Positions 52,377 to 61,769 are shown, numbered from the stretch's first letter. The stretch: 64,000 bases of DNA from Enterococcus silesiacus (GCA_001465115.1 CP013614.1:3162001-3226000), one strand, 5' to 3'. Program-made: numbers and translations. Notes: a model not told the origin generated them from the sequence alone.

Positions 52377-52820
52377 GGTGTCTCCTCCTGCCTCGTTTGA
52401 CGTGTATATGTGAACTGAAAAATAACAAATCATTGATGTTTGTAGTATAACTTGTTTGAAACCTCCTGTGCAGTGACTTTACCGTTTTTTTTATTGGTGT
52501 GAAAAGACTGCCGTCAAATTCTTGCTGATTGATTGGATTGGTGCATAGTGTTAAATTAATTTTATCATAGATTAAGGGAGGTGGAGTACAAAATCGAAAA
52601 AATTACTATCGATTAGGGCTATTTGTTGAATAGGCGTAATAAGCTTATACTTTAGGATAAAAAAATAGTGACTGGGACATAACTCTGCGAGTCATATCCT
52701 AATCACTTTCTATCCGAATAAACGGTGGGAGCAGAAGTAGCTACTTCGATCACATCAAACTCTAAATGCTAAAGCACTGCTTTGGAGATAAGCTAAACAC
52801 TCCTGTCCAACCTCTATTTT
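52377..52820. other. 444-base intergenic region with an interspersed repeat copy
   Basis: The half next to the GNAT gene should hold its promoter (minus strand); TATAACTTGTTTG near 52446 is A/T-rich. The other half is the repeat at 52666-52815. No ORF supported. Confidence 0.5.
52666..52815. repeat. Longest copy of the interspersed intergenic repeat
   Basis: GTGACTGGGACATAACTCTG and CGAGTCATATCCTAATCAC form the hairpin. A second module follows: GGTGGGAGCAGAAGTAGC, CTAAATGCTAAAGCACTGC and CACTCCTGTCC. The GGAGCAGAAGTAG part reappears as GGAGCAAAAGTAG on the opposite strand near 6880-6895. It ends at the 3' end of the 52821 gene. Confidence 0.6.
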
Positions 52821-53186
52821 TTACTGAATAAGTCGCTTATCATTTTTTGATAAGGTACTTACTTTTTTTATATGTTCAACAGTGATCATCCGGATCTGTT
52901 GGCTGTCTTCTTGTAATCGTAGCATAATAGAATCGCCTATGCTTTTAGAAACGATCCATCCAGAAACTGTTTCAAATTTTTGAGAAGTCGGCACTTCTTT
53001 TAATTGTAGAACAACTAAACTTTTTTTGGCGGAGGCAACTTGTAATTTATTAAGAATTTCTTCACGCTCTTTATTCTTACTCTGCTTATCTTTAGAGTCC
53101 TCTAAAAATGCCGAAAAGAAACTTTGGGAAGATTGGCTGATCAATTTTGAAATGCTTTTCATTGTTGATTTGTGGTCATTATCCAT
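52821..53186 (-). CDS. Unknown small cytoplasmic protein
   Basis: A protein of 121 residues, charged, with no signal or TM. The N-terminal half is helical (STMKSISKLISQSSQSFFSAFLE, then KDKQSKNKEREEILNKL); the C-terminal half is beta-rich (SLVVLQLKEVP, FETVSGWIVSKSIGDSIMLRLQ, QIRMITVEHIKKVS), which looks like a small SH3- or Sm-like barrel. No family recognised. GAAGGAGGTAGAAG before ATG 53186 supports it. Confidence 0.72.
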   Translation of the reverse strand: MDNDHKSTMKSISKLISQSSQSFFSAFLEDSKDKQSKNKEREEILNKLQVASAKKSLVVLQLKEVPTSQKFETVSGWIVSKSIGDSIMLRLQEDSQQIRMITVEHIKKVSTLSKNDKRLIQ

Positions 53187-53426
53187 TCTTCTACCTCCTT
53201 CACGAATTTACTGTTACTATCAGACTCTGAACGATCAGATACTATCATTCTACCTAAAAAAGAAGAATAGTTCAAGAAAATCTGTTCGTAATAAATTTAT
53301 AAATGATTATTCCTACTTGCTTTTTTTGGTAGATTCAGTAATATAAGAAGTACCGATTACGATCTAAGTAATGAATTTGGAAGTGAAGTTCGACAAAAGC
53401 TTTCAACTTAAAAGAGGGAGATACCA

Positions 53427-54191
53427 ATGAAACAAAAACAAACCAAAAAAACGAACGTTTATATCATAGTGTTATTAGTAGTAACAGCATTTGCAGGTGC
53501 AATTTTGGCAAAAATAGCCCCAATGGAAGAAGGACATGGTTTTTCAGCATTATTCAGTGATGGAAAGGCTGATGAGACAAAAGTAACTGAAACAAGTGAA
53601 AGTAAAAAAGAGTCAGAAAAAGTCAAAAAACTAACATATACGGAACAAATCAACCAAGATATGAACCAAAGTAAATTTACTAACAGAATGCCAATCAACT
53701 TATTGTTGCAAACGGATGAAAGATGGAAAGTAACACCCTACGGTATAGGAAATCCAGAAGGAGATACCCTAGAAATCAATGGCTGTGCGATCCTTTCTTT
53801 AGCGATGGTATCGTCATACTTGGATAATAAGACTTATACACCGCAGGATATTCTAAATTGGTCAAAAAATGATTACTTTGTAGAAGGCGAAGGCACTGCG
53901 TGGTCGATATTCTCTGATTTTGCCATGGAAAAAGGCTATCAATTTGAAGATCTTGAAACAGATATCTCGGCTGTAGAAGAACACCTAAAGCAAAAACATC
54001 CTGTGATTATTTCAGTGAAACCAGGCTTGTTTACTGAAGTTGGGCATATCATGGTACTGAGCGGTACAAATAACGGGAAATTCTGGGTGAATGATCCGAA
54101 TGATTCTGAGACAAAAGGACATTCAAATAAGGAATTCACGTCGGATGAGTTACTGAATGAAGCCGTAAATTTTTGGGCGATGTATAAATAA
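53427..54191 (+). CDS. C39-family papain-like cysteine peptidase, membrane-anchored or secreted
   Basis: A protein of 254 residues. An N-terminal hydrophobic helix (about 9-30) after KQKQTKKTN acts as signal anchor; a Glu/Lys/Ser linker of about 40 residues follows. The catalytic domain (Peptidase_C39_2) has LLLQTDERWKVTPYG, the nucleophile Cys at about residue 120 in INGCAILSLAMV, the His at about 207 in EVGHIMVLSG, and Asn/Asp in FWVNDPND. Substrate unknown; a cell-surface or secretion role is likely. GAGGGAGATACCA precedes ATG 53427. Followed by a terminator. Confidence 0.88.
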   Translation: MKQKQTKKTNVYIIVLLVVTAFAGAILAKIAPMEEGHGFSALFSDGKADETKVTETSESKKESEKVKKLTYTEQINQDMNQSKFTNRMPINLLLQTDERWKVTPYGIGNPEGDTLEINGCAILSLAMVSSYLDNKTYTPQDILNWSKNDYFVEGEGTAWSIFSDFAMEKGYQFEDLETDISAVEEHLKQKHPVIISVKPGLFTEVGHIMVLSGTNNGKFWVNDPNDSETKGHSNKEFTSDELLNEAVNFWAMYK

Positions 54192-54210
54192 GTAGTGATA
54201 AAAAAAGAGA

Positions 54211-54245
54211 AAAGCTGACCTTTATTTGAAGTCGGCTTTTTTTGT
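54211..54245 (+). terminator. Terminator after the C39 peptidase gene
   Basis: AAAGCTGAC and GTCGGCTTT form a stem (with one G-T pair) around a ten-base loop, followed by T-run to about 54243. Confidence 0.8.
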
Positions 54246-54290
54246 AGGTGTCTAAAAAAAGAAAACGTTTTATTTTTTTCTTCAAACGTA

Positions 54291-54319
54291 TTGACATGGG
54301 ATGGTTCCCACAGTATACA
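54291..54319 (+). promoter_or_regulatory. Promoter of the NagB-like gene with a palindrome in the spacer
   Basis: Perfect -35 TTGACA (54291-54296) and -10 TATACA (54314-54319), 17-base spacer. The spacer contains TGGGATGGTTCCCA (54297-54310), an inverted repeat placed where a repressor would block RNA polymerase. Confidence 0.75.
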
Positions 54320-54331
54320 ATTAGGGTATAA

Positions 54332-55051
<720 letters not shown>

Positions 55052-55059
55052 GCTAGAAA

Positions 55060-55090
55060 GACTAAGGCATAAAATCGTCTTAGTTTTTTT
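55060..55090 (+). terminator. Terminator after the NagB-like gene
   Basis: ACTAAG/CTTAGT stem followed by eight or nine T. Short stem, but well placed nine bases after the stop. Confidence 0.65.
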
Positions 55091-55156
55091 TACCTAATTT
55101 ACAAACGTACGTTCTCGTGGTATTCTTATATAAAATAAATAAGAATGGGGTAGAAT

Positions 55157-55720
55157 ATGGAAAAAGTACGTTGTGATTGGGCTAGCGGAAATGAATTAGA
55201 AGAAAAATACCACGATGAAGAGTGGGGAGTAGCTGAACATGAGGATCAGAAGCTATTTGAAATGTTGCTTTTGGAAAGTATGCAAGCTGGGTTAAGTTGG
55301 TCAACGATCCTAAAAAAAAGAGCGACTTTGACGAATGCCTACGATCAATTTGACTACGTCAAGATTGCTGAATATACGCAAGAAAAAATCGATTCTTTGC
55401 TAGAAGATCCAGGAATTATTCGGAATAAGTTGAAGGTCAATGCAGCGATCAACAATGCGCAGGTATTTATGAAGATTCAAGAGGAATATGGCAGTTTTGA
55501 CCAATTCATCTGGGCATATGTCGACGGAAAACCAATTAAAAATCGCTGGAAAGATATCAAAGAAGTACCGGCTTCTACAGCGCTATCTGATAAAATAAGC
55601 AAAGATTTGAAGAAAAAAGGGTTTAAGTTTCTAGGGACAACAACAGTTTACGCTTTCATGCAGGCCACAGGTATGGTAGATGATCATTTAATGCATTGTT
55701 TCAAGAGTCAAGTGAACTAA
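55157..55720 (+). CDS. tag: DNA-3-methyladenine glycosylase I
   Basis: Base-excision repair enzyme that removes 3-methyladenine from DNA. It has 187 residues, the normal length. Zinc ligands are in place: Cys6 (KVRCDW), His19 (YHDEEWG), and His177 and Cys181 (DDHLMHCF). Other family blocks: LFEMLLLESMQAGLSW and FLGTTTVYAFMQATGMVDDH. ATG 55157 follows AATGGGGTAGAAT. Monocistronic. Confidence 0.96.
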   Translation: MEKVRCDWASGNELEEKYHDEEWGVAEHEDQKLFEMLLLESMQAGLSWSTILKKRATLTNAYDQFDYVKIAEYTQEKIDSLLEDPGIIRNKLKVNAAINNAQVFMKIQEEYGSFDQFIWAYVDGKPIKNRWKDIKEVPASTALSDKISKDLKKKGFKFLGTTTVYAFMQATGMVDDHLMHCFKSQVN

Positions 55721-55742
55721 AAAACGGCTGGAACAAAAAAAT

Positions 55743-55824
55743 AATGAGAAGCGATTTTATTAACAGAATAGGATAGATCGAAGCTGTCCAGTAATGACCG
55801 CCTTGATCTATCCTATTCTCATTC
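55743..55824 (-). terminator. Long hairpin terminator for the DUF4865 gene
   Basis: GAATAGGATAGATC (55766-55779) pairs with GATCTATCCTATTC (55805-55818), and AATGAGAA/TTCTCATT extends the stem. On the minus strand it is followed by a long T-run. The region also carries GGCTGGAACAA and GCTGTCCA, which recall other intergenic repeat copies. Confidence 0.75.
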
Positions 55825-55831
55825 ACTCTTA

Positions 55832-56371
55832 TTAATTAGTGGATATATGAAGTATTTCATATAAAGTAGCATCATGTTGCTGTGGTTTTTCAGTGTAAAA
55901 TCCGAAGACGACCGCTTGCCACTTGTCTGGATTATAAACAATCAGTTTTCCTACGCTATTTTCTGGTAAGCTTGCTTGGACACTGATTAGCTCATTTGGC
56001 ATCTGTAGCAATGATGAGCGTTCTTTGATCGGAATAGTTTGTTCCAGTAAGTAAGCGGCATCCGAGAAATGATTTTCTAAATTTAACGTTAGAGGAACGC
56101 CGATTTGAATCGCTTGCCAGCCAAAATCACGAATGATATTGTCGTAAAAACCTGCAAAAATAAATTGATTCATTCCCTCAGAATCGTTCCATACATACAA
56201 AGGAGCATAGGAGTTAGAAACTGCCCCTTGCACTTTTTCTGAAATAAGATAAGCTTTAAAGAGCAGATGTTTAAATTTGTCTGTTTTGGCACCATTTTCT
56301 TTGACACGTTTTCTAATCAGCGACATATCGTAATCATCTGGTAAAGTTATTTTATATTGCATTGCATTCAA
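55832..56371 (-). CDS. DUF4865 family protein
   Basis: A protein of 176-179 residues matching DUF4865: MQYKITLPDDYDMSLIRKRV at the start, then KFKHLLFKAYLISEKVQGAVSNSYAPLYVWND and FGWQAIQIGVP. Cytoplasmic; function unknown, but members often stand next to LysR regulators, as here. Start uncertain: TTG 56371 has AGGAG nine bases upstream; ATG 56362 is the first ATG. Divergent from the LysR gene at 56487. Confidence 0.87.
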   Translation of the reverse strand: MNAMQYKITLPDDYDMSLIRKRVKENGAKTDKFKHLLFKAYLISEKVQGAVSNSYAPLYVWNDSEGMNQFIFAGFYDNIIRDFGWQAIQIGVPLTLNLENHFSDAAYLLEQTIPIKERSSLLQMPNELISVQASLPENSVGKLIVYNPDKWQAVVFGFYTEKPQQHDATLYEILHISTN

Positions 56372-56486
56372 TTGAATCAGCTCCTATTCTTGATAAACTC
56401 AGTATATTATTTTTAAATAGTGTTGCATAATACAAAAAAATGATATATGGTATCAGTAATTGTGATAGCAAGAAATGGGTGGGAAG

Positions 56487-57263
56487 ATGGAACTGAATGA
56501 TTTAAAAATCTTTCAATGTGTAACAGCCGCAGGTTCAATGTCAGAAGCTGCCAGAGTCATGGGGTATGCTCAATCCAATATAACTGAACGCATCAGACTA
56601 CTAGAGCAAGAGTTAACAGTGCGTCTTTTTGAACGAACGAATCGCGGTGTTAAACTGCTTCCAGAGGGCGAAAAATTACTGGAATATGCAACTGTAATTT
56701 TAGCTCAGGTTGATAAAATCGAAGCACATTATAAAAATTTACCAATCAGAATTGGCTGTACACAAACAATTGCTTCTAGCTACTTTGATTTGATGGATGT
56801 TATCAACTATCGACCTGCAATTGAATTACTGATTGATAGCACGAATCGATTAGAATCAATGTATGTAAAAAAAGAAATTGATGTATTTATTACGAACAAA
56901 ACGACTGCTCTCAACAAAAACGTTTTGCTGAACGAAACCGTTGGTTGGCTGTCTGTAACAGGTGCGCCTGAGGTTTACCTGATCAGCCGAGATAGAGAAT
57001 GTCCTTATAGAAAGATGATGCTGTCTTTAATCAATCCGCCGACATGTAAAATTGTTGAAGTTGATTCTATTCACTTGATGATTGACCTGATTAAAAAAGG
57101 AGCAGGTCGATCTATTTTACCCGAGCGTTTCTCTCAGGAGAAACAGAATCAGTCGTTGCTTTTCGATAAAATAGAAGAGCAAGTTCCTATCTATATCGTT
57201 GGAAATGAAAGGAACACACAACCTGTTCTTTTATTTTTAGAGCATAGCAGCGGTTTGAGATAG
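56487..57263 (+). CDS. LysR-family transcriptional regulator
   Basis: A protein of about 258 residues, slightly short for LysR (usually about 290). N-terminal winged HTH MELNDLKIFQCVTAAGSMSEAARVMGYAQSNITERIRLLEQEL (read in blocks), followed by RLFERTNRGVKLLPEG. The substrate-binding region lacks part of the second lobe. GGTGGGAAG precedes ATG 56487; an ATG at 56475 is less likely. It probably regulates the divergent DUF4865 gene. The RpiR gene follows after 16 bases. Confidence 0.88.
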   Translation: MELNDLKIFQCVTAAGSMSEAARVMGYAQSNITERIRLLEQELTVRLFERTNRGVKLLPEGEKLLEYATVILAQVDKIEAHYKNLPIRIGCTQTIASSYFDLMDVINYRPAIELLIDSTNRLESMYVKKEIDVFITNKTTALNKNVLLNETVGWLSVTGAPEVYLISRDRECPYRKMMLSLINPPTCKIVEVDSIHLMIDLIKKGAGRSILPERFSQEKQNQSLLFDKIEEQVPIYIVGNERNTQPVLLFLEHSSGLR

Positions 57264-57279
57264 AGAGGATTTGATTTGT

Positions 57280-58041
57280 ATGAGTTATATCTATAAAGAT
57301 ATCAGTGTAAACTATGAGAAATTGTCAGGGGCCGAACAGGAAGTTATTGATTTTATTTTGAAATTTGAAAATATTGAGCGCTTAAAGTTAAAAGATATTA
57401 AAGATGAGTTATTCGTCTCGAATGCTACGATCATCCGAGCCTGTAAAAAATTAAATTATGCGACGTTTAATGAATTAAAATATGCTTTTGTTTTATCAGG
57501 AAAAGAACGACAGAGTGCTTTTCCAGTAGAACCTGACTTTTTTCGGATTTTGGAGAATATAAAAAAAGACACATTAACAACATTGAAGTTAATTGATGAA
57601 AAAAAGGTTGATGAAATATGCGATTGTTTGATCAATGCAAGACGAATTTTTTGTGTGGGAACAGGATCTAGTGCATTGGCAGCTTCTGAGTTTAATCATA
57701 AATTAAAATTGATTGATCTTTGGAGCAATGATTATTTGGACAACTTTTCAATCAAACGGATTCCTCAAATCAGTACGGCTCAAGACGTCGTCGTTGTTTT
57801 TTCTTTGAGTGGTCAAGTGGATGAAATCAATGAACTCATGATTAAAGCAAAAAGCAATGGAACAACGATTATTGCCATTACCAATATGTCCGCTAATCGA
57901 CTAAAATCAATCAGTACATACTTTCTATTGGCTTACAGTAGTCCTAGTAATCGCAAGAAGCTTCGCTCCAGATTGATGCTTTACGTGATGAGTACCTTGA
58001 TTTATGAAAAGCTAATCTCGAAAATATCTATAGTTGATTAA
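57280..58041 (+). CDS. MurR/RpiR-family transcriptional regulator (SIS domain), second
   Basis: A protein of about 253 residues. HTH domain with LKLKDIKDELFVSNATIIRACKKLNY (read in blocks) and SIS domain with IFCVGTGSSALAASEFNHKL, VVVFSLSGQVDEINELMIKA and TIIAITNMSANRLKS. GAGAGGATTTGT-ATG selects 57280. It lies close behind the LysR gene, which suggests one transcript, and is ended by a strong terminator. No sugar-phosphate operon is next to it, so its targets lie elsewhere. Confidence 0.88.
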   Translation: MSYIYKDISVNYEKLSGAEQEVIDFILKFENIERLKLKDIKDELFVSNATIIRACKKLNYATFNELKYAFVLSGKERQSAFPVEPDFFRILENIKKDTLTTLKLIDEKKVDEICDCLINARRIFCVGTGSSALAASEFNHKLKLIDLWSNDYLDNFSIKRIPQISTAQDVVVVFSLSGQVDEINELMIKAKSNGTTIIAITNMSANRLKSISTYFLLAYSSPSNRKKLRSRLMLYVMSTLIYEKLISKISIVD

Positions 58042-58165
58042 ATTTTTACTTGAATAGTATTTTTAGCTAGAATCAAGTGTTCTTCTTGCAAATTATGGTT
58101 GAGATGGGAGCAGTTAACTCAGAAGCTTGCGTAGTGTTTCTTCTCACCATGTATTTGAACTAACT

Positions 58166-58216
58166 TAGAGCCAGGTATAACTCTTTTGAGTTATACCTGG
58201 CTCTAAGCTCTTTTTG
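58166..58216 (+). terminator. Terminator after the second RpiR gene
   Basis: An 18-base perfect stem (58166-58183 with 58188-58205) with a TTTT loop, then AGCTCTTTTTG. Its core ATAACTC/GAGTTAT is shared with the interspersed hairpin family. Confidence 0.93.
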
Positions 58217-58284
58217 ATTTTTAACCACAGCAAGCTACAAATTTTAAACAGTTGTTAGCGAAATGAAACGGAAACTTCTTGTCA

Positions 58285-58306
58285 AAAGGCAGCGTTTCGT
58301 TGCTGC
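58285..58306 (-). terminator. Possible terminator of the third Mga-like gene
   Basis: On the minus strand GCAGC and GCTGC form a short stem around AACGAAAC, followed by CTTTT. Placed 20-40 bases after the stop. Confidence 0.35.
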
Positions 58307-58323
58307 GTTATCCAAGTCTAAAC

Positions 58324-59787
58324 TCAATTTTTATCAAAGTAATCTTCATAAACCAACATCAATTTATCGAAGCTCTTGGCATCAGGGATCAGTGGAATAA
58401 CGATGATCGGAATGTTATTAATAGAGATTTCTGGAATATTGGTTATAATACAATCGTATTCCTCAGCTTGTTTTCCCAGTTCCTTTAGCGAATTAATGTG
58501 CAAAGGTGTACAAGAAAAACGTCCTCGCAAATAGTAAGTAATGCGCTCAGAAAGCATATTCATGTAATCTAAACCAGAGTTAAATAAAAGACCAGCTTTC
58601 ATGGTTGGGCTTGAGTATTCTAAACGATCAAGTAAGTTTGGCCAATCTGTAAATAAAATTGAGATCGATTCATAAATCATATATTCTTTGTAAGGATTTG
58701 AATAAAAAATCGCTTGTAAGGAATGGATCAGCTCGATTGGGAAATGACCATATAGATTTTTGATACTCGTTAAAAACTCTTTGTTTTTATTATGAAGGAT
58801 AAATGTCCGTCCATGTATTTGACAGTCTAAATTATAGAGGCGCATAAAAATGTTATCAAAATTATGGCACGTACAATCCATTTTCTTTTCGATTTCCAAC
58901 AATAGATGTTCGATTTTTTGATATTTTAAATAGGCATTGCGATCATACTTTATTAGTTCGCGTAGCGTATCAATGGAATCGATATATTGATCACTAAAAA
59001 ATAGATAGAAAAAAGTATTTAAATTAGTAGCAGACAAAGGAAGGCCGAACTGGCTATAAAATTCATCGCAGGCATATGTATCATCAAGTATTGTAAACTC
59101 TTTCTCTGGTATATCGGGTAGCTGATTTTCGCTATTATGTTTTAATAGATTGATGTCAGTATAGATGTAAAAACGCAGACGATTCAATAGGGAAAAGTCC
59201 AGGCTGTAGTCTGACTTGTTAGGAATTGCCTGTCTAACGATTTGAAGTCCGACTTGGTCTAAGATAACCAATTGAGCCGGCGTTAAAAGACTTTCAGCAA
59301 CCCCATACTTTTCATAAAAATAATGCTGCATAAAATTACAAATACTATGTGGATCGCCAACCAGCTGCATTTTTTTTAAATTGATCGTAAAACCTTCTAT
59401 CTGAAGAAGCTGGTTTACCCGGAAAACAATTCGTTTGATCGTAGAAACGCTTATGTAAAGATCATCGGCTAAATCAATGATGGTAGAAAAATTATGTAGG
59501 AAAATTTTTTCGATTAATTGAAATTCAACACTATTCTTTATGAATTTTTGATAAAAACTTGTTTTGCAGAAGCCAAAGTTAGTTGCTAAGCGAATACCGT
59601 ATTTTTTTGAGGACTCGATTGTGGCAGGCGCAAGCAATGTTTCTAATTCAATAATATCTGATTTCAGTGTTTTGACAGGCACGCCTAAGGACTCTGATGC
59701 CGTAGAAAAAGGGACCCAATCGCTATCAGCTAAAAGCTCCATTAGTTCTAATTGCCGTTTAGATCGGGAGGAGAGGATTTCTTTCAT
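58324..59787 (-). CDS. Mga-like helix-turn-helix regulator, third copy
   Basis: A protein of 487 residues. N-terminal HTH (SKRQLELMELLADSDWVPFS, then SLGVPVKTLKSDIIELETLL), a second Mga-type HTH (IIDLADDLYISVSTIKRIVF), a helical PRD-like middle, and an EIIB-like C-terminal domain (CTPLHINSLKELGKQAEEYDCIITNIPE). ATG 59787 has only a weak site (AGAAAGCG). It is divergent from the LPMO gene, with 389 bases between them carrying repeated TGAACT/AGTTCA motifs, so it is the best candidate regulator of that gene. Confidence 0.85.
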   Translation of the reverse strand: MKEILSSRSKRQLELMELLADSDWVPFSTASESLGVPVKTLKSDIIELETLLAPATIESSKKYGIRLATNFGFCKTSFYQKFIKNSVEFQLIEKIFLHNFSTIIDLADDLYISVSTIKRIVFRVNQLLQIEGFTINLKKMQLVGDPHSICNFMQHYFYEKYGVAESLLTPAQLVILDQVGLQIVRQAIPNKSDYSLDFSLLNRLRFYIYTDINLLKHNSENQLPDIPEKEFTILDDTYACDEFYSQFGLPLSATNLNTFFYLFFSDQYIDSIDTLRELIKYDRNAYLKYQKIEHLLLEIEKKMDCTCHNFDNIFMRLYNLDCQIHGRTFILHNKNKEFLTSIKNLYGHFPIELIHSLQAIFYSNPYKEYMIYESISILFTDWPNLLDRLEYSSPTMKAGLLFNSGLDYMNMLSERITYYLRGRFSCTPLHINSLKELGKQAEEYDCIITNIPEISINNIPIIVIPLIPDAKSFDKLMLVYEDYFDKN

Positions 59788-60176
59788 AGTATCAACGCTT
59801 TCTTTTTTTATGTTATTTTTTATATTTGTTCAGCTTATCGTGAAATAAAGTTCAGCCTAGTCTCTATTTTAACTTGAAATGAACTACTTTGTCTATATAT
59901 CAATGAATAATAAAGCTACCTTTTTTGAAATAAATTGAACTTTATAGTTCATATTTTTCTTTTTAATAGAAAAATGTGACCTTTTAAAGTTATTTTTTTA
60001 AATAACATTTGTGATAGTTGGCACAATTTGTTTGTAAGTTGTTTTTATTTTGTTATAATAGTTCATTTTAATCAACTATGACTTTTTTTTTACCATAAAT
60101 GACCCTTTTTTTTCTTACATTACGTTTAAACTAGTGTTAAGCCAGTTGAAGGCAAAATCGTGAACGGAGGAGAATT
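59788..60176. promoter_or_regulatory. 389-base divergent control region of the Mga-like and LPMO genes
   Basis: AT-rich. It holds six copies of GTTCA or its complement: 59828-59832, 59849-59854, 59880-59885, 59936-59941, 59946-59951 and 60060-60065. TGAACT-TTAT-AGTTCA at 59936-59951 is a perfect inverted repeat. A promoter for the LPMO gene is visible: -35 TTGTAA (60032-60037), -10 TATAAT (60054-60059), 16-base spacer; the last AGTTCA abuts the -10. Confidence 0.55.
60032..60059 (+). promoter_or_regulatory. Promoter of the LPMO gene
   Basis: TTGTAA and consensus TATAAT, 16 bases apart, about 120 bases ahead of the ATG. The leader in between carries AGTTCA at its start. Confidence 0.6.
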
Positions 60177-61655
60177 ATGAAGAAAAAGTTATTAGGATTA
60201 GCATTGGTATCGACAGTAATAGCCGGAGGTGCAGGTCTACTTAGTGCGGATGAAGTAAATGCACATGGATATGTAGAAAAACCAGCAGCTCGTGGTTATC
60301 AAGGATCACTAGATAAAAATACAATGGGTTGGACAGCCGCTATGGAGAAGTACGGCATGGTTATTACGAATCCGCAATCTCTAGAATTTGACAAAGGGTT
60401 TCCACAAGCAGGACCTGCAGATGGTAAAATCGCCTCAGCACAAGGTGGTAAAGGTCAAATTACGGATTCTATCATGGATAGTACTGGTGTAAATCGTTGG
60501 ACCAAGCAAGATATCAAAACAGGATTAAATACATTTACTTGGCATTATACAGCGCCACATAGCACAACTAAATGGCATTACTATATGACAAAAGTTGGCT
60601 GGAATCCAGAAAAACCATTAGCGAGAGCAGATTTCGATTTTCTTGGCGAAGTGAAGCATGATGGATCAGCGGCATCAAACAACAAGTCACATCAAATCGT
60701 TGTACCGGAAAACCGTCTAGGCTATCATGTAATCTTAGCTGTCTGGGATGTTGCAGATACAACAAATGCCTTTTATAACGTTATTGACGTCAATGTAAAC
60801 GGTAGTGGAGAGATCACACCGCCAGTTGAGGAAGCTCCAGCTAAACCGACAAATGTTAAAGCATCTGACGTAACAACTTCTTCGCTGAAATTAACGTGGA
60901 ACAAAGTTGCCGATGCAAAAGAATACAATGTTTATCGTGATGGTAAAAAAGTTACGACAATCGGTGGTACACAATTTAATGATGCAAATTTAGCAGAAAA
61001 TACAACCTATTCTTACCAAGTAGAAGCCGTTGGGACAAATGGCAAGATCTCTGAAAAGAGCGCTACGGTCAAAGCAACAACACGATCATCCGCTGTAGAA
61101 GATAACCAAAAACCAACCGCACCAACGAATGTTCATTCAATGGGAACAACAGAAAATACAGTCGACTTAATGTGGACGAAATCAACACACTTCCTAGGCG
61201 TTAAAAACTATGAAGTATACCGTGATGGTAAAAAAGTTGCAACAACTGAAAAAACTAGTTTCAAAGATACTGGCTTAAAGGCTGATACAACATACAGCTA
61301 CACAGTGAAAGCAATCAGTGTTGGTGGGAATGTTTCAGAAACGAGTGCTGCATTTTCTGTGAAGACAAAAGAAACGCCAAGTGGTCATTCTACATGGGCT
61401 GCTGATAAAGTTTATAATTATGGCGATAAAGTGATCTTCAACGATTTAGAGTATGAAGCAAGATGGTGGACGCAAGGCGACCGTCCAGATCAATCAGACG
61501 TTTGGAAACTTCTTTCAAACAAAGCCGTAAACTGGGAAACAAGTAAAGCCTATAGCGGCGGCGATACAGTAACGTTTCAAGGTAAAACATACAAAGCTAA
61601 ATGGTGGACACAAGGCAACGAGCCAGCAACTTCAAGCGTTTGGGAACTGATTTAG
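60177..61655 (+). CDS. Secreted lytic polysaccharide monooxygenase (AA10) with two FnIII and two chitin-binding modules
   Basis: Copper enzyme that cleaves crystalline chitin oxidatively. It has 492 residues. Signal peptide of 29 residues, so that His30 (VNA-HGYVEKP) becomes the N-terminal copper ligand; the second copper His is most likely His128 (YTAPHSTTKWHYY). The AA10 domain runs to about 208 (GYHVILAVWDVADTTNAFYNVIDV). Two FnIII domains follow (about 220-302 and 312-398; both contain NVYRDGKKV or EVYRDGKKV), then two CBM5/12-type modules (about 402-446 and 450-492, each with EARWWTQGDRP or KAKWWTQGNEP). Enterococcus faecalis EF0362 consists of the AA10 domain only; this longer form recalls the Listeria enzyme. 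GGAGGAGAATT precedes ATG 60177. Confidence 0.94.
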   Translation: MKKKLLGLALVSTVIAGGAGLLSADEVNAHGYVEKPAARGYQGSLDKNTMGWTAAMEKYGMVITNPQSLEFDKGFPQAGPADGKIASAQGGKGQITDSIMDSTGVNRWTKQDIKTGLNTFTWHYTAPHSTTKWHYYMTKVGWNPEKPLARADFDFLGEVKHDGSAASNNKSHQIVVPENRLGYHVILAVWDVADTTNAFYNVIDVNVNGSGEITPPVEEAPAKPTNVKASDVTTSSLKLTWNKVADAKEYNVYRDGKKVTTIGGTQFNDANLAENTTYSYQVEAVGTNGKISEKSATVKATTRSSAVEDNQKPTAPTNVHSMGTTENTVDLMWTKSTHFLGVKNYEVYRDGKKVATTEKTSFKDTGLKADTTYSYTVKAISVGGNVSETSAAFSVKTKETPSGHSTWAADKVYNYGDKVIFNDLEYEARWWTQGDRPDQSDVWKLLSNKAVNWETSKAYSGGDTVTFQGKTYKAKWWTQGNEPATSSVWELI

Positions 61656-61717
61656 TTAGTAGGACCTTTACCACATAGTAACAACCAATCAATCACTACG
61701 ACATAGCACTACAAAGA

Positions 61718-61766
61718 AAGCGCTAGAAATGATGCATGATGAGTCTCATTTCTAGCGCTTCTTTTT
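61718..61766. terminator. Terminator between the LPMO and DUF1761 genes
   Basis: AAGCGCTAGAAATGA (61718-61732) pairs with TCATTTCTAGCGCTT (61746-61760), followed by CTTTTTG. Placed between convergent genes. Confidence 0.9.
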
Positions 61767-61769
61767 GAT

